64,000 bases of DNA from CAYVFC01 sp964450715 (GCA_964450715.1 CAYVFC010000012.1:1-64000), one strand, 5' to 3'; shown: positions 9,233 to 17,640, numbered from the stretch's first letter. Program-made: numbers and translations. The notes: generated from the sequence alone by a model not told the origin.

Positions 9233-10408
9233 CTACTGGATGTTGGAACGCCACTCCGAAGCGCCCGGGCCCTCTACCAGCAAGAACTTCCGCCAGCGCG
9301 TGTCGCCGTCCAGAAAGGTCTTCTGGAAGGCCAGGCCGTAACTGCCCAGCGCACCGCCGTTGGTGGTGGTGGGGGTGCCCCAGGAGAAATGCCCCTCGCT
9401 GGCCATCTCATAGAGGATCTTGGGCGTGGTATTCGGGATGGCATCGTAAGAGGCCTGCGACTGCCCGCCGCCGCCGAGGGTCGCACTGTCGGTCGCGCCG
9501 CAGAACATGATGGTCGGGACCTGAGAGCCGGCGGCAATGCTCCCGCCACCCGCGGTGGCATTGTGACCGGCCAGGGTCATGCCGGTCTTGAGCTCGGGAT
9601 GGGCCACGGTCGCGAGCCAGGTGCCGCCGCCGCCCATGGACCAGCCGCCGAGCCCGTAGCGGTCGTCGGTGAGCTTGCCGAACAGGGGACTGGAGCTGTT
9701 GGTGTTCTCCGCCTTGAGGTCGTCGAGCGCAGCCAGCAGCTGGTCGTCGCGCTGGGTGACCACGTCCATGGTGGTCAAGGTATCGATGACGACCACGACG
9801 ATTCCATAAGAGGCGAGAAATGGACCCCAATCCGCCAGAGAGCTCCGCAGCGCGGTCCAGCCGGGGCAGAGCACCAATCCGGAGTAGGGTGGATCGGCGT
9901 CGGTCGGATAGGTGACGTCCGCGCCGCCGTAACGGGCATTGCGGGGAAAGGTGAAGGCCGCAGTCTGGTATGGCCCCGGAGTGCTCGGAGAAGTCGTCGG
10001 GTCGTCGCCGCGGCAGATGCAGTCGCCGTCCGGGCAACAGGCGCCGCCGCCGCCTTGGCCTCCATCACCTCCGGTACCCGCTCCGGCCTGCCCGCCAACG
10101 CCACCGATTCCTGCTCCGGCCTCACCGCCGACTCCTCCGATACCGGCTATCTCACCGCCTACGCCAGCCATACCGCCCATACCTGCCATACCGCCCATAC
10201 CGGCCACCTCGCCGCCGACACCTCCTTGCCCGGCGACGGTCCCAGCAAACCCTCCCTGACCGGCCCATCCGGCTGCACCTGCTACCGGGTAGCTCCCGCC
10301 CGTTCCTGCTGGGTTCCCAGTGGGTCGGTCATCGCCTCCGCAGGCGGAAACCAACCAAACCGAAGCTAGAAATAAAAATAATCTCCAGCACTTGAGGTCA
10401 GCCAGCAT
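9233..10408 (-). CDS. lipoprotein with Gly-rich linker and PETase/cutinase-like (dienelactone hydrolase family) serine hydrolase domain
   Basis: 391 aa from the ATG at 10408, chosen because GGGAGGAAGG precedes it and a signal peptide with lipobox LVSAC follows directly; the open frame extends 20 codons further upstream. Residues 31-122 are a Gly-rich GMGG/GVGG linker, followed by a CCPDGDC knot. From about residue 145 an alpha/beta hydrolase resembles bacterial PET hydrolases and cutinases: oxyanion PGWTALRSSL, nucleophile Ser257 in GWSMGGGG, Asp307 in CGATDSATL and His340 in EGHFSWG, closing with FQKTFLDGDTRW. Trp256 before the Ser is the residue IsPETase has where Thermobifida cutinases have His. 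The second PETase disulfide is absent. The likely substrate is an ester polymer or lipid at the cell surface; PET activity is not shown. Confidence 0.85.
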   Translation of the reverse strand: MLADLKCWRLFLFLASVWLVSACGGDDRPTGNPAGTGGSYPVAGAAGWAGQGGFAGTVAGQGGVGGEVAGMGGMAGMGGMAGVGGEIAGIGGVGGEAGAGIGGVGGQAGAGTGGDGGQGGGGACCPDGDCICRGDDPTTSPSTPGPYQTAAFTFPRNARYGGADVTYPTDADPPYSGLVLCPGWTALRSSLADWGPFLASYGIVVVVIDTLTTMDVVTQRDDQLLAALDDLKAENTNSSSPLFGKLTDDRYGLGGWSMGGGGTWLATVAHPELKTGMTLAGHNATAGGGSIAAGSQVPTIMFCGATDSATLGGGGQSQASYDAIPNTTPKILYEMASEGHFSWGTPTTTNGGALGSYGLAFQKTFLDGDTRWRKFLLVEGPGASEWRSNIQ

Positions 10409-10853
10409 AAATACCTTCCTCCCGTCGATTCTCCGCCCTTTTTTCGCGGTCCTGTTGGCGACAGCCAAACTCTACTCCGCTATACGCGATCCGAAGCCGA
10501 CCGACTTCGAACGATCCTAGCCATAGAGCGCCCTGGGTAAATGGGTGCGTGTATACGATTTTTGCGCAATAATTAATGAATACCCGTCCCTCGCTTTGGA
10601 TACAAGTCAAAGACTATGAATAATTCGTTAGCGGGAGCGCGGCGCACCCACACCATTTCCCTGCTTCCCCGCCGCAACGACGAGAAAGGAAACGGTAAGC
10701 GCAAGCGTAAGCGTTCAGGCCTTGGGCGGCGCGGCGGCCCAGGCGCCCGAAAAAGCGCGGCGCCCAGCCGGGCCGGTGAGGATTGTACTCACGTACCTGA
10801 CGTTTGTCGGTGGATTCGTGCGAAGCGGAGGGGACGACAGTCCGCGGAGCTGC

Positions 10854-10984
10854 ACGAATCCAGCGGCAATACACAGGGGCCGCAGGCCCCGAGTACACCG
10901 GCCCGAGGACGAAAGCCGGTGTTTCGGGATGCATTGGCCGCCGTCGTTTCAGATACCGACTACCCCCCCTGAACGGTTGTGTGC
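10854..10984 (+). repeat. intergenic repeat family R125, copy A
   Basis: A 131-base segment running from ACGAATCCAGCGGCAATAC through GGGGCCGCAGGCCCC, GGCCCGAGGACGAAAGCCGG, GCCGCCGTCGTTTCAGATACC to GAACGGTTGTGTGC. The first 125 bases match 26230-26354 almost base for base, and its end also matches 13785-13836. The inner GGGGCCGCAGGCCCC is a near-perfect palindrome. An inverted TGGATTCGTGC / GCACGAATCCA pair (10811 and 10852) flanks its left end. The rest of the gap 10409-11069 has no gene; 10409-10560 presumably holds the promoter of the hydrolase gene. Confidence 0.85.
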
Positions 10985-11006
10985 AAGTGACCCTGGCGCT
11001 CGGGCA

Positions 11007-11041
11007 CCCCTCTCCCGCTCGGAAGCTAGCGGGAGAGGGGG
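11007..11041. terminator. GC-rich hairpin between R125 copy A and hcp
   Basis: CCCCTCTCCCGCT pairs with AGCGGGAGAGGGGG across an 8-base loop. It lies 29 bases beyond the hcp stop codon. No T-run follows on the minus strand, so it may be a processing or REP-type hairpin and not a true intrinsic terminator. Confidence 0.5.
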
Positions 11042-11069
11042 CGAGGTGAAGGTACCTCTATCGGACGCT

Positions 11070-12749
11070 TCAGACGACGGCCGGTCGCGCGCTTTCGGTA
11101 GCAGCGTTTTTCGGCGCCCCGTCGCCCAGAATGGCCCGCAGGTCGTCGTCGACGGTGGTGATAGGCATGATGTTGAAGTTGTCTACCAGCACCTTGAGCA
11201 GGTTAGGGGTGACAAAGGCCGGCAGGCTGGGCCCCAAACGAATGTCGCGGATACCTAGATGGAGCAGGGTGAGCAAAATGGCACAGGCCTTCTGCTCGTA
11301 CCAGGAGAGGATCAGCGAGAGCGGCAGGTCGTTGACGCCGCAGTTGAAGGCGCCGGCCAGGGCCGAGGCGATCTGGATGGCCGAGTAGGCGTCGTTGCAC
11401 TGCCCGACGTCGAGCAACCGCGGGATACCGCCAATATCTCCGAGATGTTTGTCGAAGAAACGGAACTTGCCGCAGGCCAGGGTCAGCACCACGCAGTCGG
11501 GGGGGATCTTATCCACCAACTCCCCGTAGTAGCTGCGCCCGGGTTTGGCGCCGTCGCAACCGCCCACCAGGAAGAAGTGGCGGATCTGTTTGTTCTTCAC
11601 CGCCTCTATCACCTTGTCGGCCACGCCCAGCACCGCGTTGCGGGCAAAGCCGACCATGACGCTGCCGGCTTCCACGTCGCTCTCGAAGCCCGGTAGCGCG
11701 AGCGCCCTTTCGACGGCCGGGCTGAAGTCCTTGTCGGCGATGTGCTTGACGCCGGGGAAGCCCACCGGACCGGTGGTGAAGATGTTCTCCTGGTACTCGT
11801 CGCGCGGCTTCTGGATGCAGTTCGTAGTCATCACAATGGCGCCCGGAAAGCGGGCGAACTCCCGGGCCTGGTTCTGCCAGCCTGTTCCGTAATGACCGAA
11901 GAAGTGCTCGTACTTTTTCAGCTCGGGATAGCCGTGACAGGGCAGCATCTCGCCGTGCGTGTACACGGTGATCCCCTTGCCCGCGGTCTGCTCCAGGATC
12001 TTCTCCAGGTCACCGAGGTCGTGGCCCGAGACCAGCAGCGCCTTGCCCTTGCGCACGCCCAGCGGCACTTGGGTCGGAACCGGGTGGCCGTAACGCCCGG
12101 TGTTGCCCGCGTCCAGAAGCTCCATGGCGCGCAGATTGATCTCGCCGCAGCGCAGCGCGAGCTTGACCAGGTCGTCGACTCCGAGCTTGGCGTCCAAGGT
12201 GGCCGCCAGCGCTTCGTGCAGGAAAGCGTAGACCTTCTCGTCCTGCTGCCCGAGATCCCGTGCGTGGTAGGCGTAGGCCGCCACTCCTTTGATGCCGTAC
12301 GTCAACAGCTCCCGAAGCGAGCGGATGTCCGGGTCCAGAGCCGGGTCGGACATTACGCCGACCTTCTCACCCTGGCTCACCAGATCAGCGACCGTCTTGG
12401 CCGGCGTGAACGAAGCTGACGGATCGGCGAAGTCGGTCCAGCCGTCCGCCGCGTCGATCGCCCTCTTCAGCTCCTCGCGGATCCGCACCCCCTCCTCGAT
12501 CAGGGCTACGAAGCGCAGCGGGTCGAAGTCCACGTTGGTGAGCGTGGAGAACAGTCCTTCGCAGGCAAAGCCGTCGGCCTGCGCAGTCGACACGCCCGAC
12601 TTGCGCGCCTCGACGGCGTGCAGGGCGATCCCCCTCAAGACATGAACGAGCAGATCCTGAAGCGCCGCCGTATCCGGGCTCTTGCCGCATACGCCCCGAA
12701 TCGTACATCCCTGGCCCTTGGCCGTTTGTTCACACTGGTAACAGAACAT
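11070..12749 (-). CDS. hcp: hydroxylamine reductase / hybrid cluster protein, class I
   Basis: A 559-aa iron-sulfur protein that reduces hydroxylamine or NO in nitrosative-stress defence. The N-terminal cluster motif Cys3-Cys6-Cys15-Cys21 (CX2CX8CX5C) is the form found in strict anaerobes, in contrast to the CX2CX11CX6C form of enterobacteria. Hybrid-cluster ligands are visible in VGGCDGAKPGR, LTLACGKFRF and LDVGQCNDAYS. The ATG has a good GGAGG site (CTCAGGAGGGACACC). It is transcribed divergently from the CRP/FNR-type regulator, with a palindromic operator between them, which points to regulation by HcpR. No hcr reductase gene is adjacent, as is usual in anaerobes. Confidence 0.96.
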   Translation of the reverse strand: MFCYQCEQTAKGQGCTIRGVCGKSPDTAALQDLLVHVLRGIALHAVEARKSGVSTAQADGFACEGLFSTLTNVDFDPLRFVALIEEGVRIREELKRAIDAADGWTDFADPSASFTPAKTVADLVSQGEKVGVMSDPALDPDIRSLRELLTYGIKGVAAYAYHARDLGQQDEKVYAFLHEALAATLDAKLGVDDLVKLALRCGEINLRAMELLDAGNTGRYGHPVPTQVPLGVRKGKALLVSGHDLGDLEKILEQTAGKGITVYTHGEMLPCHGYPELKKYEHFFGHYGTGWQNQAREFARFPGAIVMTTNCIQKPRDEYQENIFTTGPVGFPGVKHIADKDFSPAVERALALPGFESDVEAGSVMVGFARNAVLGVADKVIEAVKNKQIRHFFLVGGCDGAKPGRSYYGELVDKIPPDCVVLTLACGKFRFFDKHLGDIGGIPRLLDVGQCNDAYSAIQIASALAGAFNCGVNDLPLSLILSWYEQKACAILLTLLHLGIRDIRLGPSLPAFVTPNLLKVLVDNFNIMPITTVDDDLRAILGDGAPKNAATESARPAVV

Positions 12750-12828
12750 GGTGTCCCTCCTGAGCTGTGGAAGTATAGATGCGTGCTTGTTTCTTCCCCC
12801 AACTTAGGCTCTCGGCTTGTCCGCGGCC

Positions 12829-12842
12829 TTGACCTGGATCAA
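12829..12842. promoter_or_regulatory. CRP/FNR-type operator (HcpR-like box)
   Basis: TTGACCTGGATCAA is a TTGA-N6-TCAA palindrome, the consensus shape of FNR/HcpR sites. It lies 80 bases upstream of the hcp start and just before the regulator. On the minus strand a TATACT hexamer (12773-12778) could be the hcp -10 box, which would put the operator centre about 67 bases above the transcription start, an activator position. Binding by the neighbouring regulator is inference. Confidence 0.65.
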
Positions 12843-12889
12843 GAAACGGTCGATTTTCGAAAAAACCACCCTCCCCACGGAAAAACGAA

Positions 12890-13570
12890 ATCGACGACCT
12901 GTCCGCGATACCGCTTTTCAGCGGGCTGGAGAAGACACAGCTGCAGGCGCTCCGCCAGGTAGCGAGCGAGCGGTCCTTTGCCAAAAACCGGGTTATCTTC
13001 AACCAGGGGGACGAGGGTGACGGTTTCTACGTGCTAGTCGAGGGTGAGGTGAAGGTCTTCAAACTCTCACCCGAGGGGCGCGAGAAGATCCTGCACCTAT
13101 TTCGCCCCTTTCAGCCCATCGGCGAGGCCGCCGTGTTTTCCGGTCAGCGCTTTCCGGCGCACGCTCAGGCCAACCGCGCGAGCCGCCTGCTGTTCTTTCC
13201 GCGGCAGGCGTTTATCGAACTCGGCGCCTCCGACCCGGCCATCCTGCTCAACATGCTGGGCGTGCTGTCCATACGCCTGCGCAGCTTCGCCGAGCAGATC
13301 GAGAGCCTCACGCTCAAGGAGGTGCCCGCGCGCCTGGCCTCGTACCTGGTCCACCTATCGGAGGAACAGAAGGCCCCGAACGGGGTGGTGCTCAATCTGT
13401 CTCGCGGACAGCTGGCCAGTATTCTGGGAACCATCCCGGAGACGCTCTCCCGTGCGCTATCGCGGCTGGCCGGCCAGGGACTCATTTCGATAGACGGCCG
13501 GCGGATCGACTTCCTGGATCGAGAAGGGCTGCTGCAAGCGGCCGGCGCGGTCGGTATCTTCCCCGAGTAG
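12890..13570 (+). CDS. hcpR: CRP/FNR family regulator, HcpR-like; start codon unresolved
   Basis: A cyclic-nucleotide-binding-fold sensor plus winged helix: the reading frame gives IPLFSGL, then VIFNQGDEGDGFYVLVEGEVKVF, the dimerisation helix, and a C-terminal helix-turn-helix with LSRGQLASILGTIPETLSRALSRL. It is divergent from hcp, the classic HcpR arrangement. Homology begins at codon 12890 (IDDLSAIPLF), but between the in-frame stop at 12830 and the GTG at 13031 there is no ATG, GTG or TTG. Starting at 13031 would delete about 45 residues of the beta-roll. I therefore place the start near 12890-12899 (ATC or CTG) as a noncanonical start, or a base is missing in the A-runs at 12860-12886. 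No haem or Fe-S Cys ligands are obvious. Confidence 0.75.
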   Translation: MDDLSAIPLFSGLEKTQLQALRQVASERSFAKNRVIFNQGDEGDGFYVLVEGEVKVFKLSPEGREKILHLFRPFQPIGEAAVFSGQRFPAHAQANRASRLLFFPRQAFIELGASDPAILLNMLGVLSIRLRSFAEQIESLTLKEVPARLASYLVHLSEEQKAPNGVVLNLSRGQLASILGTIPETLSRALSRLAGQGLISIDGRRIDFLDREGLLQAAGAVGIFPE

Positions 13571-13615
13571 GCCTTCGCCCCGACCGGAAATGCGCGTTCC
13601 AGTGCAGGCCATGCA

Positions 13616-13686
13616 CGTTCCCGGAGTAAATTTCTGTCCCGACCGCACGTAATACGCGTTCCCAGAGTAAATTTCTGTCCCGACCG
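13616..13686. repeat. two 30-base direct repeats upstream of a transposase remnant
   Basis: CGTTCCC(G/A)GAGTAAATTTC followed by TGTCCCGACCG occurs at 13616-13645 and 13657-13686, 41 bases apart with one mismatch. A third partial GCGTTCC lies near 13594. Such repeats just before an IS200/RAYT-type start suggest recognition sites or promoter-proximal scars of that transposon. Confidence 0.7.
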
Positions 13687-13721
13687 CGCAACTTCGGCGC
13701 CAACCAGCCGATAAAGCGGGC

Positions 13722-13781
13722 GTGAGCCAGCCCCGCATGACCGTCCCGGGCGGCACCTACCTGGTCAGCCGCACCACCGTA
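13722..13781 (+). pseudogene. N-terminal remnant of an IS200-like / REP-associated (RAYT) transposase
   Basis: About twenty codons, GTG AGC CAG ..., encode SQPRMTVPGGTYLVSRTTV, which looks like the start of Y1_Tnp REP-associated transposases (PGG.Y.V.RR). The frame breaks off exactly where R125 copy C begins, so the gene was truncated by the insertion or recombination of that repeat. No downstream catalytic HUH motif is present. Confidence 0.55.
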
Positions 13782-13784
13782 TGG

Positions 13785-13836
13785 ATTGGCCGCCGTCGTT
13801 TCAGATACCGACTACCCCCCCTGAGCGGTTGTGTGC
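13785..13836 (+). repeat. intergenic repeat family R125, copy C (partial)
   Basis: 52 bases, ATTGGCCGCCGTCGTTTC through CTGAGCGGTTGTGTGC, matching the end of copy A with one substitution. It directly abuts the transposase remnant and reaches to within 46 bases of the kinase start. An ATG inside it gives a spurious upstream extension of the kinase frame. Confidence 0.8.
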
Positions 13837-13882
13837 CTTCTGCTGCCCAGCCAGGGGGTGTGCCCGGGCGGGGCGGCGCGCT

Positions 13883-15457
13883 ATGCTTGCCGCCGTGGCA
13901 TACGGCAACCTCAGCGACGAAAGCAGCGGCGGACGTTTCGACCAGATCGACACCTTGCCGGGCGAATACCTGCTGGAGCAGGTCCTGGACGGCCGCTACC
14001 GCGTACTAGAAATGCTCGGCTCTGGGGCGGTGGGAAAGGTCTATCGCGCCAAGGATATGGCGGAAAACCAGGAGGTCGCGGTAAAGGTCATAAATGAGCA
14101 ACTGCGCTCAGGGTCCCGTGCCGACAGCCGCTTTCACCGTGAAGGCAAGGCGCTGGACAGGCTCTCGCACCGGAACATTGTCGACATCGTTGGCTACGGA
14201 GTAGCGGACGGGATCGCCTACATCGCCATGGAGTTGGTCGAGGGGCAAACGCTCGAGGAAATCCTCGCCGCGCGACAACCGCTCGAGTACGAATTGGCTG
14301 TCAGCGCCGCGCGGCAGATACTGGACGCGCTCGCCTACGCCCACCAGAGTCAGGTCGTGCACCGCGACCTCAAGCCGGGCAACGTTGTGCTGCAGAAGCT
14401 CGAGGATGGCTCCCCACTCGTTAAGCTGCTCGATTTCGGTCTGGCCAAGTTTCTAGCGCCCGAGGAGGTCGGCTTGGGGCAGACCTTGACCAAAACCGGC
14501 ATGGTGGTGGGAACCCCCCTCTACATGTCCCCCGAACAAGCGGTTGGCGCCAAAGTCGATGTGCGGGTAGACGTCTACGCTGCCGGGAGCGTCATCTTCG
14601 AAATGCTCACCGGCCGCCCTCCCTTTCTGGTCGACACGCACCAGGAAATTGTCAAGGCCCACCTGTTGTCTCCGGTTCCGCGCCTGACCGACCTAATCGA
14701 AGGCCCGGCCGCAACCCGCGCCATGCAGGAGTTCATCGAGAAGGCCATGGCCAAGGAGCCGGGCGGTCGCTTCCCGCACGCGAGCGCCATGCTGGAAGCG
14801 TTCGAACGGGCACTCTCGCAGGGAGCGCTCGAGCCGGGCGCGAATCGCTACGGAACCACCAGGCTCAAACGACGGTCCCCGTCGCGCTTCCGACAACGAC
14901 TTCCGCTCGCCTTAATCGGCGTTCTGGCTACCGGGCTGTTGATCGCGTTCGGCGGCCTGGCTGTTATAGGCGAGCGCGATCAGCAAGCCGCCCTCTCCGA
15001 ACCGGCCGGACGGGTCGCGGACGGCCCGTGGCGCGATGTAGTGCCGGCCAGCCTATCTTGGTTGCACGCCAAGGTGGGCCGGAACGAGATCATCGACGCC
15101 GAAGACGTCAAGCGAGCGCAGGCCTATTCCCGCGAGAACCGCGGCGACCCGCGCCCCTATCTGCTCCTCGCTCGCGGCTTCGCCCAGCAGCGATGGCGCA
15201 AGGACGCCATCAAGCGCTACCTCCGCGCCCATGCCGTGGACCCGGGCTCGCGTAGCGACCCGCACATGCTCGAGGACCTGCTCTCATTCACGAACAGCGA
15301 CGTGCACGGGGACGCAGCCTGCCAGGCCATCGAGAAGATCTACGGCGACGAGGCCGCGCGGGCGGTCAAAGCGGAGATGAGCCGGGCGCCTGAAGGCAGC
15401 GAACACCGCCAGCGCCTCGTTCGCTTACACGAAGCGCTGAGCCAATTAACCCAATAG
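13883..15457 (+). CDS. membrane-anchored eukaryotic-type Ser/Thr protein kinase
   Basis: A Hanks-type kinase of 524 aa. The catalytic domain covers residues 39-310 with all key motifs: P-loop LGSGAVGKVY (45-54), Lys68 in VAVKVI, HRDLKPGN at 160-167, DFG at 184-186 and GTPLYMSPEQ. One transmembrane helix lies at about 340-362, followed by a 160-residue extracytoplasmic region without PASTA or PEGA motifs, Ala/Arg-rich and possibly TPR-like. The open frame extends 34 codons further upstream, but that part is translated repeat sequence, so the ATG at 13883 is preferred. It is convergent with a TPR protein. Such kinases are abundant in Myxococcota; the substrate and signal are unknown. Confidence 0.92.
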   Translation: MLAAVAYGNLSDESSGGRFDQIDTLPGEYLLEQVLDGRYRVLEMLGSGAVGKVYRAKDMAENQEVAVKVINEQLRSGSRADSRFHREGKALDRLSHRNIVDIVGYGVADGIAYIAMELVEGQTLEEILAARQPLEYELAVSAARQILDALAYAHQSQVVHRDLKPGNVVLQKLEDGSPLVKLLDFGLAKFLAPEEVGLGQTLTKTGMVVGTPLYMSPEQAVGAKVDVRVDVYAAGSVIFEMLTGRPPFLVDTHQEIVKAHLLSPVPRLTDLIEGPAATRAMQEFIEKAMAKEPGGRFPHASAMLEAFERALSQGALEPGANRYGTTRLKRRSPSRFRQRLPLALIGVLATGLLIAFGGLAVIGERDQQAALSEPAGRVADGPWRDVVPASLSWLHAKVGRNEIIDAEDVKRAQAYSRENRGDPRPYLLLARGFAQQRWRKDAIKRYLRAHAVDPGSRSDPHMLEDLLSFTNSDVHGDAACQAIEKIYGDEAARAVKAEMSRAPEGSEHRQRLVRLHEALSQLTQ

Positions 15458-15473
15458 ATGGGTTTCCCTCGAT

Positions 15474-16364
15474 TCAGAAGGGCACCCGTACCGCGCCCGC
15501 GCATCCGGTCGGAGAACAACCCAGACCAGCGGTGACACCCTCGCTCGCGGGCTCCTCTTCCGCGCCACCGAGCAGGAAGAGCACCAGCCCCGTACCGGCC
15601 ACCGCGATGCCTCCGAAAAGCAGTACGTCGGTGACGATCGCCATTGTCTCCCCTTGGCTCTGGGTATCCTTCAACGCGTCGAGGTCTTCGTCGGGCGGGC
15701 ACTGCTTGTTCGGACACTTGTCCTCGAGCTCGCCCTGCGCAGAGGAGGCCATCACGCCGGTAATGATCGAGCCCACGATCATGGCCCCGCCGGATCCCAT
15801 GAGGATGAAGGGAACGAGATTGGTACCCCCGCTCTCGGCCTCGTCCTGGGGCTCGGCTTCTTCCGCGGGCGCCTCGGCCGGCTCTGTAACCTCCTCGGTC
15901 GGCTCCGGCTCGGCCTCCTGAGGCTCTGCCGGTTCCTCGGCCGGTTGCTCAGCGGGCTCGGGCTCGGGTTGGACGGGAGGTTTGGGAGTAGGCGCCCTCT
16001 GCTCCTTTTCCTTCAGCGCCTTCTCCAGCGCCCGCAGCTTGGCCGCCAGCTGGGCGCGATTGGGTACGTCCTCGGTGTTGTCCAGGTATCCGCGCAGCGC
16101 GTCCGCTGCTTGCTTGGTCATGTTGGCGTCCCGGTAGGCCAGATAGACGTTATAAAGGAGCTGATACTTGCCCGACAGCTCGAAGGCCCGCTCGAACTCC
16201 TTGGCGGCCTTCACGAAATCGCCGTTATCATAGTGAGCGCGTCCCAGGCGGAAGGCCGCCCGCGCCCTTTCTTCTTGCGACTGGGCCGCGACAGGAACCG
16301 TAACCAGGCAGAGATGGATGAGAACTGCGGTGGCAAAAATCCGTACAGCCTTGCAAGCGTTCAT
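15474..16364 (-). CDS. TPR-containing periplasmic/membrane protein with acidic Pro-rich linker
   Basis: 296 aa from the ATG at 16364, which has AAGGTGA upstream and begins a clean signal peptide (ending VPVAAQSQ). A tetratricopeptide-like region follows (AAFRLGRAHYDNGDFVKAAKEFERAF..., LLYNVYLAYRDANMTKQAADALRGYL), then a coiled KLRALEKALKEKEQR stretch. A Pro/Glu/Ala-rich linker of about 70 residues leads to two hydrophobic helices near the C-terminus. The architecture is common in myxobacterial genomes next to Ser/Thr kinases. It is convergent with the kinase, 16 bases apart. A role as scaffold or kinase-pathway partner is inferred from context only. Confidence 0.8.
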   Translation of the reverse strand: MNACKAVRIFATAVLIHLCLVTVPVAAQSQEERARAAFRLGRAHYDNGDFVKAAKEFERAFELSGKYQLLYNVYLAYRDANMTKQAADALRGYLDNTEDVPNRAQLAAKLRALEKALKEKEQRAPTPKPPVQPEPEPAEQPAEEPAEPQEAEPEPTEEVTEPAEAPAEEAEPQDEAESGGTNLVPFILMGSGGAMIVGSIITGVMASSAQGELEDKCPNKQCPPDEDLDALKDTQSQGETMAIVTDVLLFGGIAVAGTGLVLFLLGGAEEEPASEGVTAGLGCSPTGCAGAVRVPF

Positions 16365-16479
16365 GAGATCACCTTCCGTGATAACACCCAACCCTTGTTT
16401 TGATACCACAGAGGGTCCTGGGGGATCAACCGGCGTGCCCTCGCTGCCCGCGTCGGCGGACCTCATCTCGCCGCCGTTT

Positions 16480-17640
16480 TCAGGGCCCCCCTACCCCCAG
16501 GGTTTCGCATACGCGCTGCAAATCTAGCACCCTGTCGGCCGCGTCCGGGAGCCGCTTGAGGTACCACCCGTCCGGCAGCGCCTCTGCCTCGGCCTGGCTT
16601 CCCCGCACGAAAAGCGGCGTACTCTGCGTCTCGACGCCGCTCCCGGCGTGGCTTCCTGCCGCCAGCAGCTCCTCGCATTGCTGCCAACAGTAGAGCGATC
16701 CCGCCGGATCATCGGCCTTTTCCTCGCAAGTAGAGACCACCTGAGCGCTAGCCGGTTCGAAGCGCACCAAGATATCCACCCGCCTAGCCTCTTCGCAATC
16801 CGCCCGCACGTTCCATTTCCCGCCGTGGCTCGGGCACCTGCCCTCGGGCCGCGAGCGGAGCCAGCTGCTGCCCAGACCTAACAAGGCGAGCTCGAAACCG
16901 GCGTCCCCATCAGCCCTCTGCCGGGTCACGCCGCCCTTCTCGCTTGCCGCCTGCATACCGAGCCGGACCTGGTAACCCACCGAGGCGGCTCGGCACCAGG
17001 CGAGCTGGTTGTTGGCCTGCTGTCGCTCCTCCTCGACAGCATCGGCCGGTACCGGCTGCCAGGATGGAGAGGGACGATAGGCGAGCTTCTCCTGCAGTCC
17101 ATGGCAAAGATGGGAGTCGCTACGGGGATTGATGGGCTGCATGTCCACGTGCCCGACCACCGCTAGGTCCATGCGCTTGAGCGCACTGCCCTGCTCCAGC
17201 GCGAACAGCCCCTGCAGCACCGCGCCCACGCACATCCAGGGATTCACGCGCCGGCCGCCCAGCTCGGGACACCCCTGCGGGGACGAGAGCAGCGCGTATT
17301 CGCCGCTGTCAAACAACGCATCCGACCGGCAATGCAGCAGCCAGTGCAGGGGATCGCGCGCCACGGTTTCGAGATCGCAGCCCGCTCCCAGCACCTCCCG
17401 CACGCGATCGAGCGCGGCCAGCGAAGCGGTAGCCGTCTCGCTCTGCAGCCGTACGCGGCACTGCCCTTCCAGCGCCCGGATCCGCTCCACGTCTCCCTGG
17501 TCCACCGCCACCGGCTGGGGCGGGCTGGTGAGGGGGATACTGCGCGCGCCCGGCGCCGGGTAGGTAGAGCCGCAGCCCGACCCGAACAGGCATAGCGCCA
17601 GAACCGCCCCGGCTTGCATCGTGTATCCTCGACCGCTCAT
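16480..17640 (-). CDS. lipoprotein of unknown function, weak OmpA-like segment
   Basis: 386 aa with a lipoprotein signal ending FGSGC. The ATG at 17640 overlaps the TGA of the upstream gene (ATGA), showing translational coupling. The middle holds DLAVVGHVDMQPINPRSD followed by ANNQLAWCRAASVGYQVRLGM, which resembles the GHTD...N..LS..RA..V pattern of OmpA/MotB peptidoglycan-binding domains, though divergent and interrupted by an insert. Many Cys residues suggest disulfides. A peptidoglycan-associated envelope lipoprotein is the best guess. Its operon partner is the large secreted protein upstream. Confidence 0.7.
   Translation of the reverse strand: MSGRGYTMQAGAVLALCLFGSGCGSTYPAPGARSIPLTSPPQPVAVDQGDVERIRALEGQCRVRLQSETATASLAALDRVREVLGAGCDLETVARDPLHWLLHCRSDALFDSGEYALLSSPQGCPELGGRRVNPWMCVGAVLQGLFALEQGSALKRMDLAVVGHVDMQPINPRSDSHLCHGLQEKLAYRPSPSWQPVPADAVEEERQQANNQLAWCRAASVGYQVRLGMQAASEKGGVTRQRADGDAGFELALLGLGSSWLRSRPEGRCPSHGGKWNVRADCEEARRVDILVRFEPASAQVVSTCEEKADDPAGSLYCWQQCEELLAAGSHAGSGVETQSTPLFVRGSQAEAEALPDGWYLKRLPDAADRVLDLQRVCETLGVGGP

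Noticed and set aside
10616..10972. 118-codon frame ending in a peptide also encoded at 26340
   Set aside because: The shared C-terminal peptide is only translated R125 repeat sequence; no start signal or domain.
12817..13020. TTG-started small frame ahead of the CRP/FNR gene
   Set aside because: Different frame from the CRP/FNR homology; no domain and the operator lies inside.
13781..13882. N-terminal 34-codon extension of the Ser/Thr kinase
   Set aside because: Encoded by repeat R125 copy C; no homology and a better start exists at 13883.
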